Assembly: GCA_028752905.1 (NCBI GenBank)
Contig: JAQNBH010000004.1
Span: 186,001 to 250,000, forward strand
DNA: 64,000 nucleotides
Source of the DNA: Cladorhizidae sp. MBARI D1340-BT2
Taxonomy: Eukaryota; Porifera; Demospongiae; Poecilosclerida; Cladorhizidae
Reading direction: 5' to 3'
Position 1 is the first letter of the stretch; each line of letters opens with the position of its first letter. The notes under the pieces were generated by a model. That model saw only the letters and a list, made by a program, of their open reading frames with translations. It was not told where the DNA came from and did no database searches. The translations under genes and the position numbers were made by a program. Below, piece after piece: positions 11,955-22,118 of this stretch.

Positions 11955-14204
11955 TCAATAATACTTCACATGTGTTATAAAGGCTGCAAATAGCTTTATC
12001 AGTCTTTCCACACACTTCTTGTCCTGCAATTGCAATGTAGACAGTACAAAAAATTGAATTTTTCCATCTTTCAGCAAGGCGATTTTTGGAATGACTGCAT
12101 ACTTCACGAGTTCAAGCCCAAGCATTGAAACTTGGCCCGATCTCCACAACCCTAACATTTGTTCGTTATGTTGATTGCGAACATGAAAGGAGCTTTCAAC
12201 CTCAGCGACGATGACATTGATTTTCCTTGTGCTGTCATACAGAACAAAATCAGCAACTCGTGTTTCATTTTTGTATCCGTCCCACTTGACATTGAAGGCT
12301 CCAGGCTGCAAAATTCCATGAGGAGCAGTAGCACAAGCGGCCAAGAATTTGTTTGTGCAGCACAACATGACATATTCGCCTAGGCTTTCGAGGAATTTTT
12401 TCCCCAAGCTATTTTGGTTGAATCCGTGTATAATTGCTGTTTTATACAAACTATGCAATCTGTTTAACAGATATGGGAGTGCAGGACAACAGGCTGAAGG
12501 AGTCGCATCTGGAAAAGTAGAGTCAACTATTCCTGATCCATATTGTGCAAGTTCCAAAGCATTCTTGCTGACATCTTCGTTCACAGTAATGGATTCAACG
12601 AAAATGATGTGATGGTTATAGAATATTTTAATTACCATATTAGATGATTGTTGGTAGGTAGCGCAAGTGTAGTGGAAGGGATATTTTCCCCCCCCCAAGT
12701 CAACAGAAGTCACTGATTTCCATTGATATTTTGGTCCTAATGAATATATAATATTTGGATTAACTTCCATCTTCGGCCAGTCACTTTCTTTCTGATCTTT
12801 CTCTTTAACCCTACTTTTAAAAAATAAGGTGAATATTCAATCACTTACAAGTAATGTAGACTTATTCACACTTACAAGGCCACTGCTCCTTCACTGGAAG
12901 CGAGACTGGAAGTGAGACTAGCCGATCGACTCCTACCCGATCGACTCCTACCCCTCCTTCTAACCATCACAGAGATAATACAGTAACAAAGGTCACACAC
13001 ACCACACATACTACCACAAATGCAATACTTACGGACTATTCTGCCGCTTTAATTCTGATATCTCTCCCCGTAAATCACCTACCACTTCACGTAACTCATC
13101 TAACTGTGGAGAATTGCGGGAGAGAGGAAATAATGAGATGGGGAGGGAGGAGGAGGCGGGAGAAAGCATCACAATTATTTAAGATATCTGTATACAGGGC
13201 TGGGCTGGCTTGTTTGATTAACTAGGACGACCAGCTGGATTAACTTAGATACCCCTATAACTGTATTTCTATATGTCCACCTTTGTTTACTTTTGCATAT
13301 GCATCTCCAACCATGTACAGTAATAATATAGTTTACGAGTGAATATGTAGAAGTCAATATATAGAGGTTGATATATAGAGAGCTGGGCTGAACTAGGAGG
13401 ACCCACTGGACTAACTAAGATGCCCCTATAACTGTATTTCTATATGTCCAGCTTTAACTGTTTACTTTTTCATATGTATCTCCAAACATGCAGTCTCACA
13501 TAGCCTAGGGGCCTGGTGTCGCTAATCTTATGTTGTACAATGTAGTCACAAGGTTATTCTATTTGCTGCACATCTGCACAAATATTCCACTCAACCATAA
13601 AGAAAAAGCATGGTGTGACTTGGAGTTCCCATGCCTAGACAACTACTACAAACCTTCATTCCAGAGGTGCCAGCATCATCATCATCATGTGACTCATCAT
13701 CTGACTCATGTGGTAGTTTTCTCTTTCGCAACGTCTCTATTACATACAAATAATGATCAATATAAAACTAGGAATGAATACCCTTCCAGGACGTCCACCA
13801 CCTCATCATTGGAGTGGGGAATCCTGAGGTGAGAATTTAAGAGTGTACGAGTGCAATTTGGGGGGGAAATTGCACTTACAACACAACAGGGCTAGGGCTA
13901 GAATGCAGATATAGTTAATGTAATTATGTATGGAGTCACCAACATCATTTGGAGTGTGGAATCCTGAGGTGAGAAAGAAATCGACACATGGTACATGGTA
14001 CAATTACTTACCCAGCTGCACCGTCAACTGTCTCTCGCGCTCCTTGGACTCTCTCTCGCGCTCCTTGGACTCTCTCTCGCGCTCCTTGGACTCTGTCTCG
14101 CGCTCCTTGGACTCTCTCTCACGCTCCTTGTCGCGCTCCTTGGACTCCTTCTCGCGCTCCTTCGACTCATCCAACAATTTCCTCATCTCCTCCATAGTTT
14201 CCAT
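11955..14204 (-). CDS. Spliced gene, putative nuclease-fold protein with charged coiled-coil N terminus (copy 1, 429 aa)
   Basis: Five coding exons on the minus strand: 14204-14012, 13736-13654, 13103-13033, 12959-12876, 12813-11955. All introns are GT-AG and the phases join without a stop. The start was chosen at METMEEMRKLL because an in-frame TAG lies 27 bp upstream (14232-14234 in this copy) next to a likely leader acceptor. Exon 1 encodes ESKERER heptads, exon 2 a RKRK plus Asp-rich segment, exon 3 a short coiled coil, exon 4 an RS-rich linker, and exon 5 a ~270 aa globular domain. Compared with copies 2 and 3 it lacks 3 aa after residue 65 and 4 of 8 Asp codons, both in-frame changes. 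It also differs at E183K, V310A and E390A (copy 2 numbering). All three exon 5 base changes are nonsynonymous. I do not recognise the family by name; the nuclease assignment is an inference explained under copy 2. Confidence 0.72.
13194..13493. repeat. Diverged relics of the array monomer inside intron 2 (copy 1)
   Basis: Two partial monomers recognised by CCCCTATAACTGTATTTCTA followed by TATGTCCA. They differ from the array consensus at several positions. They are in direct orientation, unlike the inverted pairs in A and B, and share the neighbouring TATATAGAGGTTGA segment typical of B. They look like older members of the family that gave rise to the arrays. Confidence 0.8.
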
Positions 14205-14231
14205 ACTGCTGAGGCACTTAGAGATCGGATG

Positions 14232-14640
14232 CTAAGGAGACAGGATGTGGATGGCTAAGGCCACTAATACAAATGGAAATAAATAATGTAAACTTAAAAA
14301 CCTATTTAATGTAGCATTTGACACCTTCTCCTTCTCCTACATGGGGATAGAGAGATACTTGGATTTTTATTTATTCACCATGAGCAGCAAAATGATTGAA
14401 CACTGTCCAAGCAACCCCAACCCCACCCTCCCTCCCCACTTACCAGCGGCAGCTCCTAGTTATTCGAGATTAAACGTACTGACAGTAGTGTGATCAAAAT
14501 AGGGGAGGTACAAGGCTAGTTTGTGGTGTGCTGATTGGCTGACCTGTACAAGGCTAGTTTGTGGTGTGATTGGCTGACCTGCCAACCACCCATCCGACCA
14601 CCTATTCTAATAAAGCACTTACATGTTCATTGGCTATTGT
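14232..14640 (-). promoter_or_regulatory. Leader intron, donor and CCAAT-box promoter of the U1 gene
   Basis: On the minus strand a strong donor (CTG|GTAAGT, exon end 14444) and a pyrimidine-rich acceptor ending CTTAG (exon start 14231) define an untranslated leader intron of about 212 bp. In-frame stops upstream exclude coding. Three inverted CCAAT boxes (ATTGG on + at 14534, 14569 and 14629) lie 90-190 bp upstream of the donor. The first two sit in a ~35 bp direct duplication. This arrangement suggests an NF-Y type promoter. No TATA box was found at the right distance. Confidence 0.5.
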
Positions 14641-14679
14641 ACTGAGTAAAGCATGACCTTTGTTTTTAGTCTGCGATAG

Positions 14680-14990
14680 CAAAAAAAAAAAAAAAAAAGT
14701 CTGGGGTAGCCATACCGAAATCCCCAACCAATGGTCATTGGACCAGAATGTTCAGTGGACATCACATACAGGAATGGTTGGTTGGTTAGCAGCACGTTCG
14801 CCGACCCACATCCTATCAGTTTACCACATCATAGCCTGCCCTAGCATGATCTCACAGCACATGACTAGGTGTGTCAGCTCTATGGGGACACACAAGGTAG
14901 GTTAAAGTAGGTTGTTGTATGGGGACACACACTGTCACAATCACTTGAGTCAGGTTGAAAATAGCTCTATGGGGACACACACTGTCTGAA
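14680..14990. repeat. Poly-A tract and TATGGGGACACACA triplet repeat (copy 1)
   Basis: An 18 bp homopolymer A near 14681 is followed by three spaced copies of TATGGGGACACACA starting at 14881, 14918 and 14968. Reading frames across this stretch encode VCPHRA-like repeats only because of the repeat, and no splice or start context supports a gene. Confidence 0.7.
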
Positions 14991-15847
14991 CTAACACAGA
15001 AGAGATCATACGTCTGAACTACAGAATTACGTAAGGGCACTAAAAACTACTTGAATAGCTTACAAAACGGTCGGAGAGCAGCTGAGCACACACCAGGAGT
15101 CACCCCAGGCTAGCTCACAACCAGATGCATGGGAGGAGGATTTTTGCTCATACATTTAGAGTAAATACTCAGCTAGCTGTTAAAACAATGAGGGAACAAG
15201 TAATGCAAGTAATGCACCAGACCCTGATAATGGGTCTCTTGGACTGCTATAATATTGGATGTGGCTGATTGGTAACCTGCTAACCAAATGCACATTGATT
15301 AGTTCACATTGATTAGTTTGTGGTGTGCCAATTGGCTGACCTGCCAACCACCACCCATTGTCACTACATGTTTGACAATGTTCGTTGGCTATTTATAGAG
15401 CAGGGTTATTTATATAGAGTGCACCAGAAGGAGTCTTAAGGAGCTCCTAAGGTAAGGCCTGTCCCAAGGCAAAAACACACAGCAGGAGTCCAGTGGTACA
15501 TGCCAATCATGCTGTTAATAAACACATTCAGCGAATGTTACCATGGACCTTCATTTAGCTAGAGCCAGAGCCATTGGCCATTTGAAATACTCAGTCACTT
15601 ATTGAGCTTGTAAAGTTGACCCGAGAGCTGATAGAAGCTGTACACCAACTATGATGGCTGGTCTGCTAGTGGTCGGCCTGAGCTGAGCTGAATTAAAGTT
15701 AACCTCACTCACACTCACCCACACTTGCCCTGACATTTGCCCTGACATTTTGGCGCCACACTATTTTGGTGCCACGCTATTTTGGCTACCCCATGATACC
15801 ATAACCATTGAAAATAACATCAGACACACTGGCGAGTTAGCACCATC
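14991..15847. other. Upstream region of U1, no gene seen
   Basis: Mixed-composition DNA without a supported reading frame. It contains CCAATTGG near 15330 and TATA-like TATTTATAG / TTATATAG near 15390-15418, which would read best on the plus strand (away from the nuclease gene). Small direct duplications unique to this copy lie near 15300 (TTCACATTGATTAG) and 15740 (TGCCCTGACATT). Confidence 0.5.
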
Positions 15848-16040
15848 ACCCTGAAGGACTCAACATCTCAACATTTGCAAATCATGATGGAGAATGGTTG
15901 CTAGAGAAGGTGCTGGATAAACTTACCAAGTAATGAGCAAGTGGCGAGCAGATAGAGAGCGCTGTGGCGAGCAGATAGAGAGCAGTGTGGCAGGTAGAGA
16001 GCGGTGGCGAGCAGGTAGGAGCGGTGGCGAGCAGATAGAG
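15848..16040 (-). promoter_or_regulatory. Leader-like module b with splice donor (copy 1)
   Basis: On the minus strand several copies of CTCTATCTGCTCGCCAC end in ATTACTTG|GTAAGTTTATCC, with the donor at exon end 15927. A paralogue, module a, lies about 1.8 kb away at 17640-17790 with the same donor and downstream sequence. It may be an alternative first exon, but no acceptor partner can be proved. Confidence 0.4.
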
Positions 16041-16461
16041 GACACACCAGGAGTCAATTCAACTAGGACACAACAGAGAAACATGGGTAGTCACGCGTCA
16101 GTGTTTCGTGTGCATGCGCGAGCGTTCAGTTACACGGATCCGCCCCCGACTCGGTGTTGCAGACAGTAGTGTCAATAATATTTTACTGTAATACTATTTC
16201 ATTGTGTGTTGTTTATTGTTTAAGTTACAATAAACATGGGAGCACAATAAAGCACACAGTAGAAAGCATATTAAAAAAATACATGATTTGTTTTGACTTA
16301 AAATTGATTCTGTGCTCTACATGAGTTGGGGCACATCCCCCTCCCTTATCCCTCTGGGTTGCGTTGCAGCCCATACATGGCCATTTCATGCTGTCAAGGC
16401 TGCATAGCCAATAATCTCAAGATTTTAAAAATTTCAACTTGGAGTATCTGAGGATGGTTAA
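16041..16461. other. Intervening DNA of U1 with NRF1-like site and two AATAAA motifs
   Basis: A GC-rich patch at 16090-16165 contains TGCATGCGCGAG, close to the NRF1 consensus. Two plus-strand AATAAA motifs near 16230 and 16247 could serve a plus-strand transcript. No gene is supported. Confidence 0.4.
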
Positions 16462-16536
16462 AGAGATGTCTGCCTGTGCACCAGTGAGTGTATGTATAAT
16501 ATATACACACTCACTGGTGCACAGGCAGACATCTCT
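16462..16536. repeat. 75 bp hairpin, 30 bp perfect arms (copy 1)
   Basis: Arms begin AGAGATGTCTGCCTGTGCAC and close with its inverse around a 15 nt AT-rich loop. Degenerate tandem copies of one arm plus TATACATACAC-like spacer continue to about 16696. The same structure is present in U2 (28906-28980) and U3 (54193-54267). Confidence 0.85.
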
Positions 16537-16696
16537 GCTAGTGTATGTATAATATATACACACTCACTGATGCAGAGATAGGCATCTCTGCTAGTGTATG
16601 TATAATTTATACACACTCACTGATGCACAGGCAGACATAACTGCTAGTGTATGTATAATATATACACACTCACTGATGCACAGGCAGACATCTCTG

Positions 16697-17318
16697 CTAG
16701 AGAGAGGACTAGGTGAGTACCAGATAGAGAGAGAGAGAGGACTAGGTGAGTACCAGAAAGAGAGAGAGAGAGGACTAGGTGAGTACCAGATAGAGAGAGA
16801 GAGAGGACTAGGTGAGTACCAGATAGAGAGAGAGAGAGGACTAGGTGAGTACCAGATAGAGAGAGAGAGAGGACTAGGTGAGTACCAGATAGAGAGAGAG
16901 AGGACTAGGTGAGTACCAGAGAGAGAGAGAGGACTAGGTGAGTACCAGAGAGAGAGAGAGGCCTAGGTGAGTACCAGATAGAGAGAGAGGACTAGGTGAG
17001 TACCAGATAGAGAGAGAGGACTAGGTGAGTACCAGAGAGAGAGGACTAGGTGAGTACCAGATAGAGAGAGAGAGGACTAGGTGAGTACCAGAGAGAGAGG
17101 ACTAGGTGAGTACCAGATAGAGAGAGAGAGGACTAGGTGAGTACCAGAAAGAGAGAGAGGACTAGGTGAGTACCAGATAGAGAGAGAGAGGACTAGGTGA
17201 GTACCAGAGAGAGAGAGAGGACTAGGTGAGTACCAGATAGAGAGAGAGGACTAGGTGAGTACCAGATAGAGAGAGAGGACTAGGTGAGTACCAGAAAGAG
17301 AGAGAGGACTAGGTGGAC
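16697..17318. repeat. GA minisatellite with repeated GTGAGT motif (copy 1)
   Basis: About 20 tandem copies of a 28-37 bp unit: GGACTAGGTGAGTACCAG plus a variable (GA)n run. Each unit contains CTAG|GTGAGT, a perfect 5' splice-site match on this strand, which is antisense to the gene. Copy number differs between cassettes (about 555 bp in U2, 760 bp in U3). Confidence 0.9.
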
Positions 17319-17877
17319 TAGTGGATTATGCTCTAGCTAGCTAGGTAGGAGGCTGGGATAGGGTAAGGGCTCTGGTGGATTATGCTCTAGCTAGCTAGGA
17401 AGCATTGTAGGGGGCTGGGATATCGTGGCATAATTGAAATGTAAGGGAGGCTGAAAGTAAGACCGTTTTGGTAGGATTGGAATAGGGCTTTCAAGCCTAG
17501 GGTTGTCCCCAGGGGTGGGAGATTCACTAGCCAAGTTTTTAAATCCCCACCCATCCCCCACTATTCCCCATACGTCACTAGTGGGGCTTGACATTGATAG
17601 GTGCATAACAAGGACGCACCTAATCATGTTTTTAGAGGTGTGATGGTCCTGAAGGACTCAACATTTGCATAGAGAATGGTTGCTAGAGAGGGTGCTGGAT
17701 AAACTTACCAAGTAAATAGCAAGTGGCGAGCAGATAGAGAGCAGTGTTGCGAGCAGTACAGAGCAAATGGCGAGCAGATAGAGAGCGGTGTAACTGTTGC
17801 GAGCTAGCAGTCGTACAATTATAGGGCGTAGTCCTGGTACTGGGCATGCGCACAATTCCCCCGGGCCTAGATAATCA
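17319..17877. other. Distal end of U1 with leader-like module a
   Basis: The short repeat CTCTAGCTAGCTAGG occurs twice near 17330 and 17390. Module a (17640-17790, minus strand) carries CTCTATCTGCTCGCC repeats and the donor TACTTG|GTAAGT at exon end 17709. An NRF1-like GGGCATGCGCACA is at about 17840. A 78-codon frame here (17391-17627) is destroyed in U3 by a 60 bp deletion, so it is not called a gene. Confidence 0.5.
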
Positions 17878-18085
17878 GTATACTAATATCTATATATTCA
17901 CCAATGTACCCTAATAATTTATTACTGCATGTATGGAGCTACACATGACAAAGTGAAAATAGAGTGGTGGACATATGGAAGTACAGTTATAGGGACATTC
18001 CAATTAATAGAGGGGCATAGGTCCGAACTGGCCTCACTAATTGGGATATCCCTATAACTGTACTTCCATATGTCCACCACTCTAT
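17878..18085. repeat. A-type stub (E hairpin) at the U1 edge
   Basis: Starts exactly at the E terminus TACTAATATCTATATATTCA and runs through the E centre in reverse orientation. It changes to B-type sequence where CCACTCTAT continues as ATTTACCTTG. Confidence 0.85.
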
Positions 18086-21000
18086 ATTTACCTTGTCATG
18101 TTCAAATCCACACATGCATTAATAAACTATTAGGATACGTATGTGAATATTTAGAAATTAGTCAATACATTATTCCATAACTCATTAATATATAATTTTT
18201 TGGGGAAAATTGTGAAAGTAAAAAAATATATTTGGCCAACGAAACGCTTGAACTTGCTGTGCATGTACTTTACATGACCAACAACAAAAATAGCAAATTT
18301 GACATTCACAGCGATAGGCGTGTGCACGCTGCTGCCGTCCACAGAAATGGGTGTGGCTCCTGTATGGAGGAGCACAAGACTCTATATACTAATATCTATA
18401 TATTCACTAATATTGTATTACAGCATGTATGGAGCTACACATGGCAAGGTGAAAATAGAGTGGTGGACATATGGAAGTACAGTTATAGGGATATCCCAAT
18501 TAATGAGGCCAGTTCGGACCTATGCCCCTCTATTAATTGGAATGTCCCTATAACTGTACTTCCATATGTCCACCACTCACTCTATATTTACCTTGTCATG
18601 TTCAAATCCACACATGTATTAATAAACTATTAGGATACGTATGTGAATATTTAGAAATTAGTATATAGAGGTTGAAGACTATTTAGGTCCGAACTGGCCT
18701 CATTAATTGGGATATCCCTATAACTGAACTTCCATATGTTCACCACTCTATTTTTACCTTGGCATGTTCAGCTCCACACCTGCAGTAATAAACTATTAGG
18801 ATAAGTATGTGAATATTTAGATATTAGTTAGAGGTTGAAGACTATTTATAGTTCATTACATTATTCCATAACTCATTAATATTAAATAGTCTTCAACCTC
18901 TATATACTAATTTCTAAATATTCACATACGTATCCTAATAGTTTATTAATACATGTGTGGAGTTGAACATAACAAGGTAAAAATAGAGTGGTGGACATAT
19001 GGAAGTACAGTCATAGGGATATCCCAATTAATGAGGCCAGTTCAGACGTATGCCCCTATATTAATTGGAATGTCCCTATAACTGTACTTCCATATGTCCA
19101 CCACTCTATATTTACCTTGTCATGTTCAAATCCACACATGCATTAATAAACTATTAGGATACGTATGTGAATATTTAGAAATTAGTATATAGAGGTTGAA
19201 GACTATTTAGGTCCGAACTGGCCTCATTAATTGGGATATCCCTATAACTGTACTTCCATATGTCCACCACTCTATTTTTACCTTGTCATGTTCAGCTCCA
19301 CACATGCAGTAATAAACTATTAGGATAAGTATGTGAATATTTAGATATTAGTTAGAGGTTGAAGACTATTTATAGTTCAATTCATTATTCCATAACTCAT
19401 TAATATTAAATAGTCTTCAACCTCTATATACTAATTTCTAAATATTCACATACGTATCCTAATAGTTTATTAATACATGTGTGGAGTTGAACATAACAAG
19501 GTAAAAATAGAGTGGTGGACATATGGAAGTACAGTCATAGGGATATCCCAATTAATGAGGCCAGTTCAGACGTATGCCCCTATATTAATTGGAATGTCCC
19601 TATAACTGTACTTCCATATGTCCACCACTCTATATTTACCTTGTCATGTTCAAATCCACACATGCATTAATAAACTATTAGGATACGTATGTGAATATTT
19701 AGAAATTAGTCAATACATTATTCCATAACTCATTAATATATAATTTTTTGGGGAAAATTGTGAAAGTAAAAAAATATATTTGGCCAACGAAACGCTTGAA
19801 CTTGCTGTGCATGTACTTTACATGACCAACAACAAAAATAGCAAATTTGACATTCACAGCGATAGGCGTGTGCACGCTGCTGCCGTCCACAGAAATGGGT
19901 GTGGCTCCTGTATGGAGGAGCACAAGACTCTATATACTAATATCTATATATTCACTAATATTGTATTACAGCATGTATGGAGCTACACATGGCAAGGTGA
20001 AAATAGAGTGGTGGACATATGGAAGTACAGTTATAGGGATATCCCAATTAATGAGGCCAGTTCGGACCTATGCCCCTCTATTAATTGGAATGTCCCTATA
20101 ACTGTACTTCCATATGTCCACCACTCACTCTATATTTACCTTGTCATGTTCAAATCCACACATGTATTAATAAACTATTAGGATACGTATGTGAATATTT
20201 AGAAATTAGTATATAGAGGTTGAAGACTATTTAGGTCCGAACTGGCCTCATTAATTGGGATATCCCTATAACTGAACTTCCATATGTTCACCACTCTATT
20301 TTTACCTTGGCATGTTCAGCTCCACACCTGCAGTAATAAACTATTAGGATAAGTATGTGAATATTTAGATATTAGTTAGAGGTTGAAGACTATTTATAGT
20401 TCATTACATTATTCCATAACTCATTAATATTAAATAGTCTTCAACCTCTATATACTAATTTCTAAATATTCACATACGTATCCTAATAGTTTATTAATAC
20501 ATGTGTGGAGTTGAACATAACAAGGTAAAAATAGAGTGGTGGACATATGGAAGTACAGTCATAGGGATATCCCAATTAATGAGGCCAGTTCAGACGTATG
20601 CCCCTATATTAATTGGAATGTCCCTATAACTGTACTTCCATATGTCCACCACTCTATATTTACCTTGTCATGTTCAAATCCACACATGCATTAATAAACT
20701 ATTAGGATACGTATGTGAATATTTAGAAATTAGTATATAGAGGTTGAAGACTATTTAGGTCCGAACTGGCCTCATTAATTGGGATATCCCTATAACTGTA
20801 CTTCCATATGTCCACCACTCTATTTTTACCTTGTCATATTCAGCTCCACACATGCAGTAATAAACTATTAGGATAAGTATGTGAATATTTAGATATTAGT
20901 TAGAGGTTGAAGACTATTTATAGTTCAATTCATTATTCCATAACTCATTAATATTAAATAGTCTTCAACCTCTATATACTAATTTCTAAATATTCACATA

Positions 21001-22118
21001 CGTATCCTAATAGTTTATTAATACATGTGTGGAGTTGAACATAACAAGGTAAAAATAGAGTGGTGGACATATGGAAGTACAGTCATAGGGATATCCCAAT
21101 TAATGAGGCCAGTTCAGACGTATGCCCCTATATTAATTGGAATGTCCCTATAACTGTACTTCCATATGTCCACCACTCTATATTTACCTTGTCATGTTCA
21201 AATCCACACATGCATTAATAAACTATTAGGATACGTATGTGAATATTTAGAAATTAGTCAATACATTATTCCATAACTCATTAATATATAATTTTTTGGG
21301 GAAAATTGTGAAAGTAAAAAAATATATTTGGCCAACGAAACGCTTGAACTTGCTGTGCATGTACTTTACATGACCAACAACAAAAATAGCAAATTTGACA
21401 TTCACAGCGATAGGCGTGTGCACGCTGCTGCCGTCCACAGAAATGGGTGTGGCTCCTGTATGGAGGAGCACAAGACTCTATATACTAATATCTATATATT
21501 CACTAATATTGTATTACAGCATGTATGGAGCTACACATGGCAAGGTGAAAATAGAGTGGTGGACATATGGAAGTACAGTTATAGGGATATCCCAATTAAT
21601 GAGGCCAGTTCGGACCTATGCCCCTCTATTAATTGGAATGTCCCTATAACTGTACTTCCATATGTCCACCACTCACTCTATATTTACCTTGTCATGTTCA
21701 AATCCACACATGTATTAATAAACTATTAGGATACGTATGTGAATATTTAGAAATTAGTATATAGAGGTTGAAGACTATTTAGGTCCGAACTGGCCTCATT
21801 AATTGGGATATCCCTATAACTGAACTTCCATATGTTCACCACTCTATTTTTACCTTGGCATGTTCAGCTCCACACCTGCAGTAATAAACTATTAGGATAA
21901 GTATGTGAATATTTAGATATTAGTTAGAGGTTGAAGACTATTTATAGTTCATTACATTATTCCATAACTCATTAATATTAAATAGTCTTCAACCTCTATA
22001 TACTAATTTCTAAATATTCACATACGTATCCTAATAGTTTATTAATACATGTGTGGAGTTGAACATAACAAGGTAAAAATAGAGTGGTGGACATATGGAA
22101 GTACAGTCATAGGGATAT
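18086..22118. repeat. B-type array, 1548 bp period
   Basis: About 2.6 units; F blocks are at 18233, 19781 and 21329. The stretch 18086-22870, including the B-to-A junction, is repeated in direct orientation at 37575-42359 (offset 19489). It is also repeated inverted at 59094-63127 (coordinate sum 81213). Confidence 0.92.

Larger units (their letters stand above)
10965..17877 (-). other. Cassette U, copy 1 (gene on minus strand)
   Basis: A 6.9 kb stretch free of A/B arrays, carrying one spliced gene plus its promoter-like and minisatellite-rich upstream region. It replaces the inside of an A unit: sequence resumes at 17878 with TACTAATATC, the exact edge of an E hairpin, and about 200 bp of A unit is missing. 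This copy is the most diverged of the three complete ones. It has two small direct duplications (near 15300 and 15740) and several coding differences not shared by U2/U3. Confidence 0.9.

Noticed and set aside
12159..12612. 74- and 87-codon frames on the strand opposite exon 5
   Set aside because: Antisense shadows of the nuclease-like exon, without start or splice context.
11955..14204. Transposase or reverse transcriptase in the cassette
   Set aside because: No DDE/DDD triad in a suitable arrangement, no YxDD motif and no zinc-finger pattern seen in the spliced protein.
13995..14258. Leu-rich and Ser-rich frames opposite exon 1
   Set aside because: Shadow frames of the 21 bp ESKERER coding repeat.
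14680..14700. Poly-A run as the tail of a SINE or processed pseudogene
   Set aside because: No recognisable upstream element or flanking target-site duplication, and the run sits at the same place in every cassette.
16598..16912. 104-codon frame with GLGEYQIERER repeats
   Set aside because: Translation of the GA minisatellite; length varies freely between cassettes without keeping frame.
17391..17627. 78-codon minus-strand frame in U1 (also in U2 and U4)
   Set aside because: Removed by the 60 bp deletion in U3; composition and context do not look coding.
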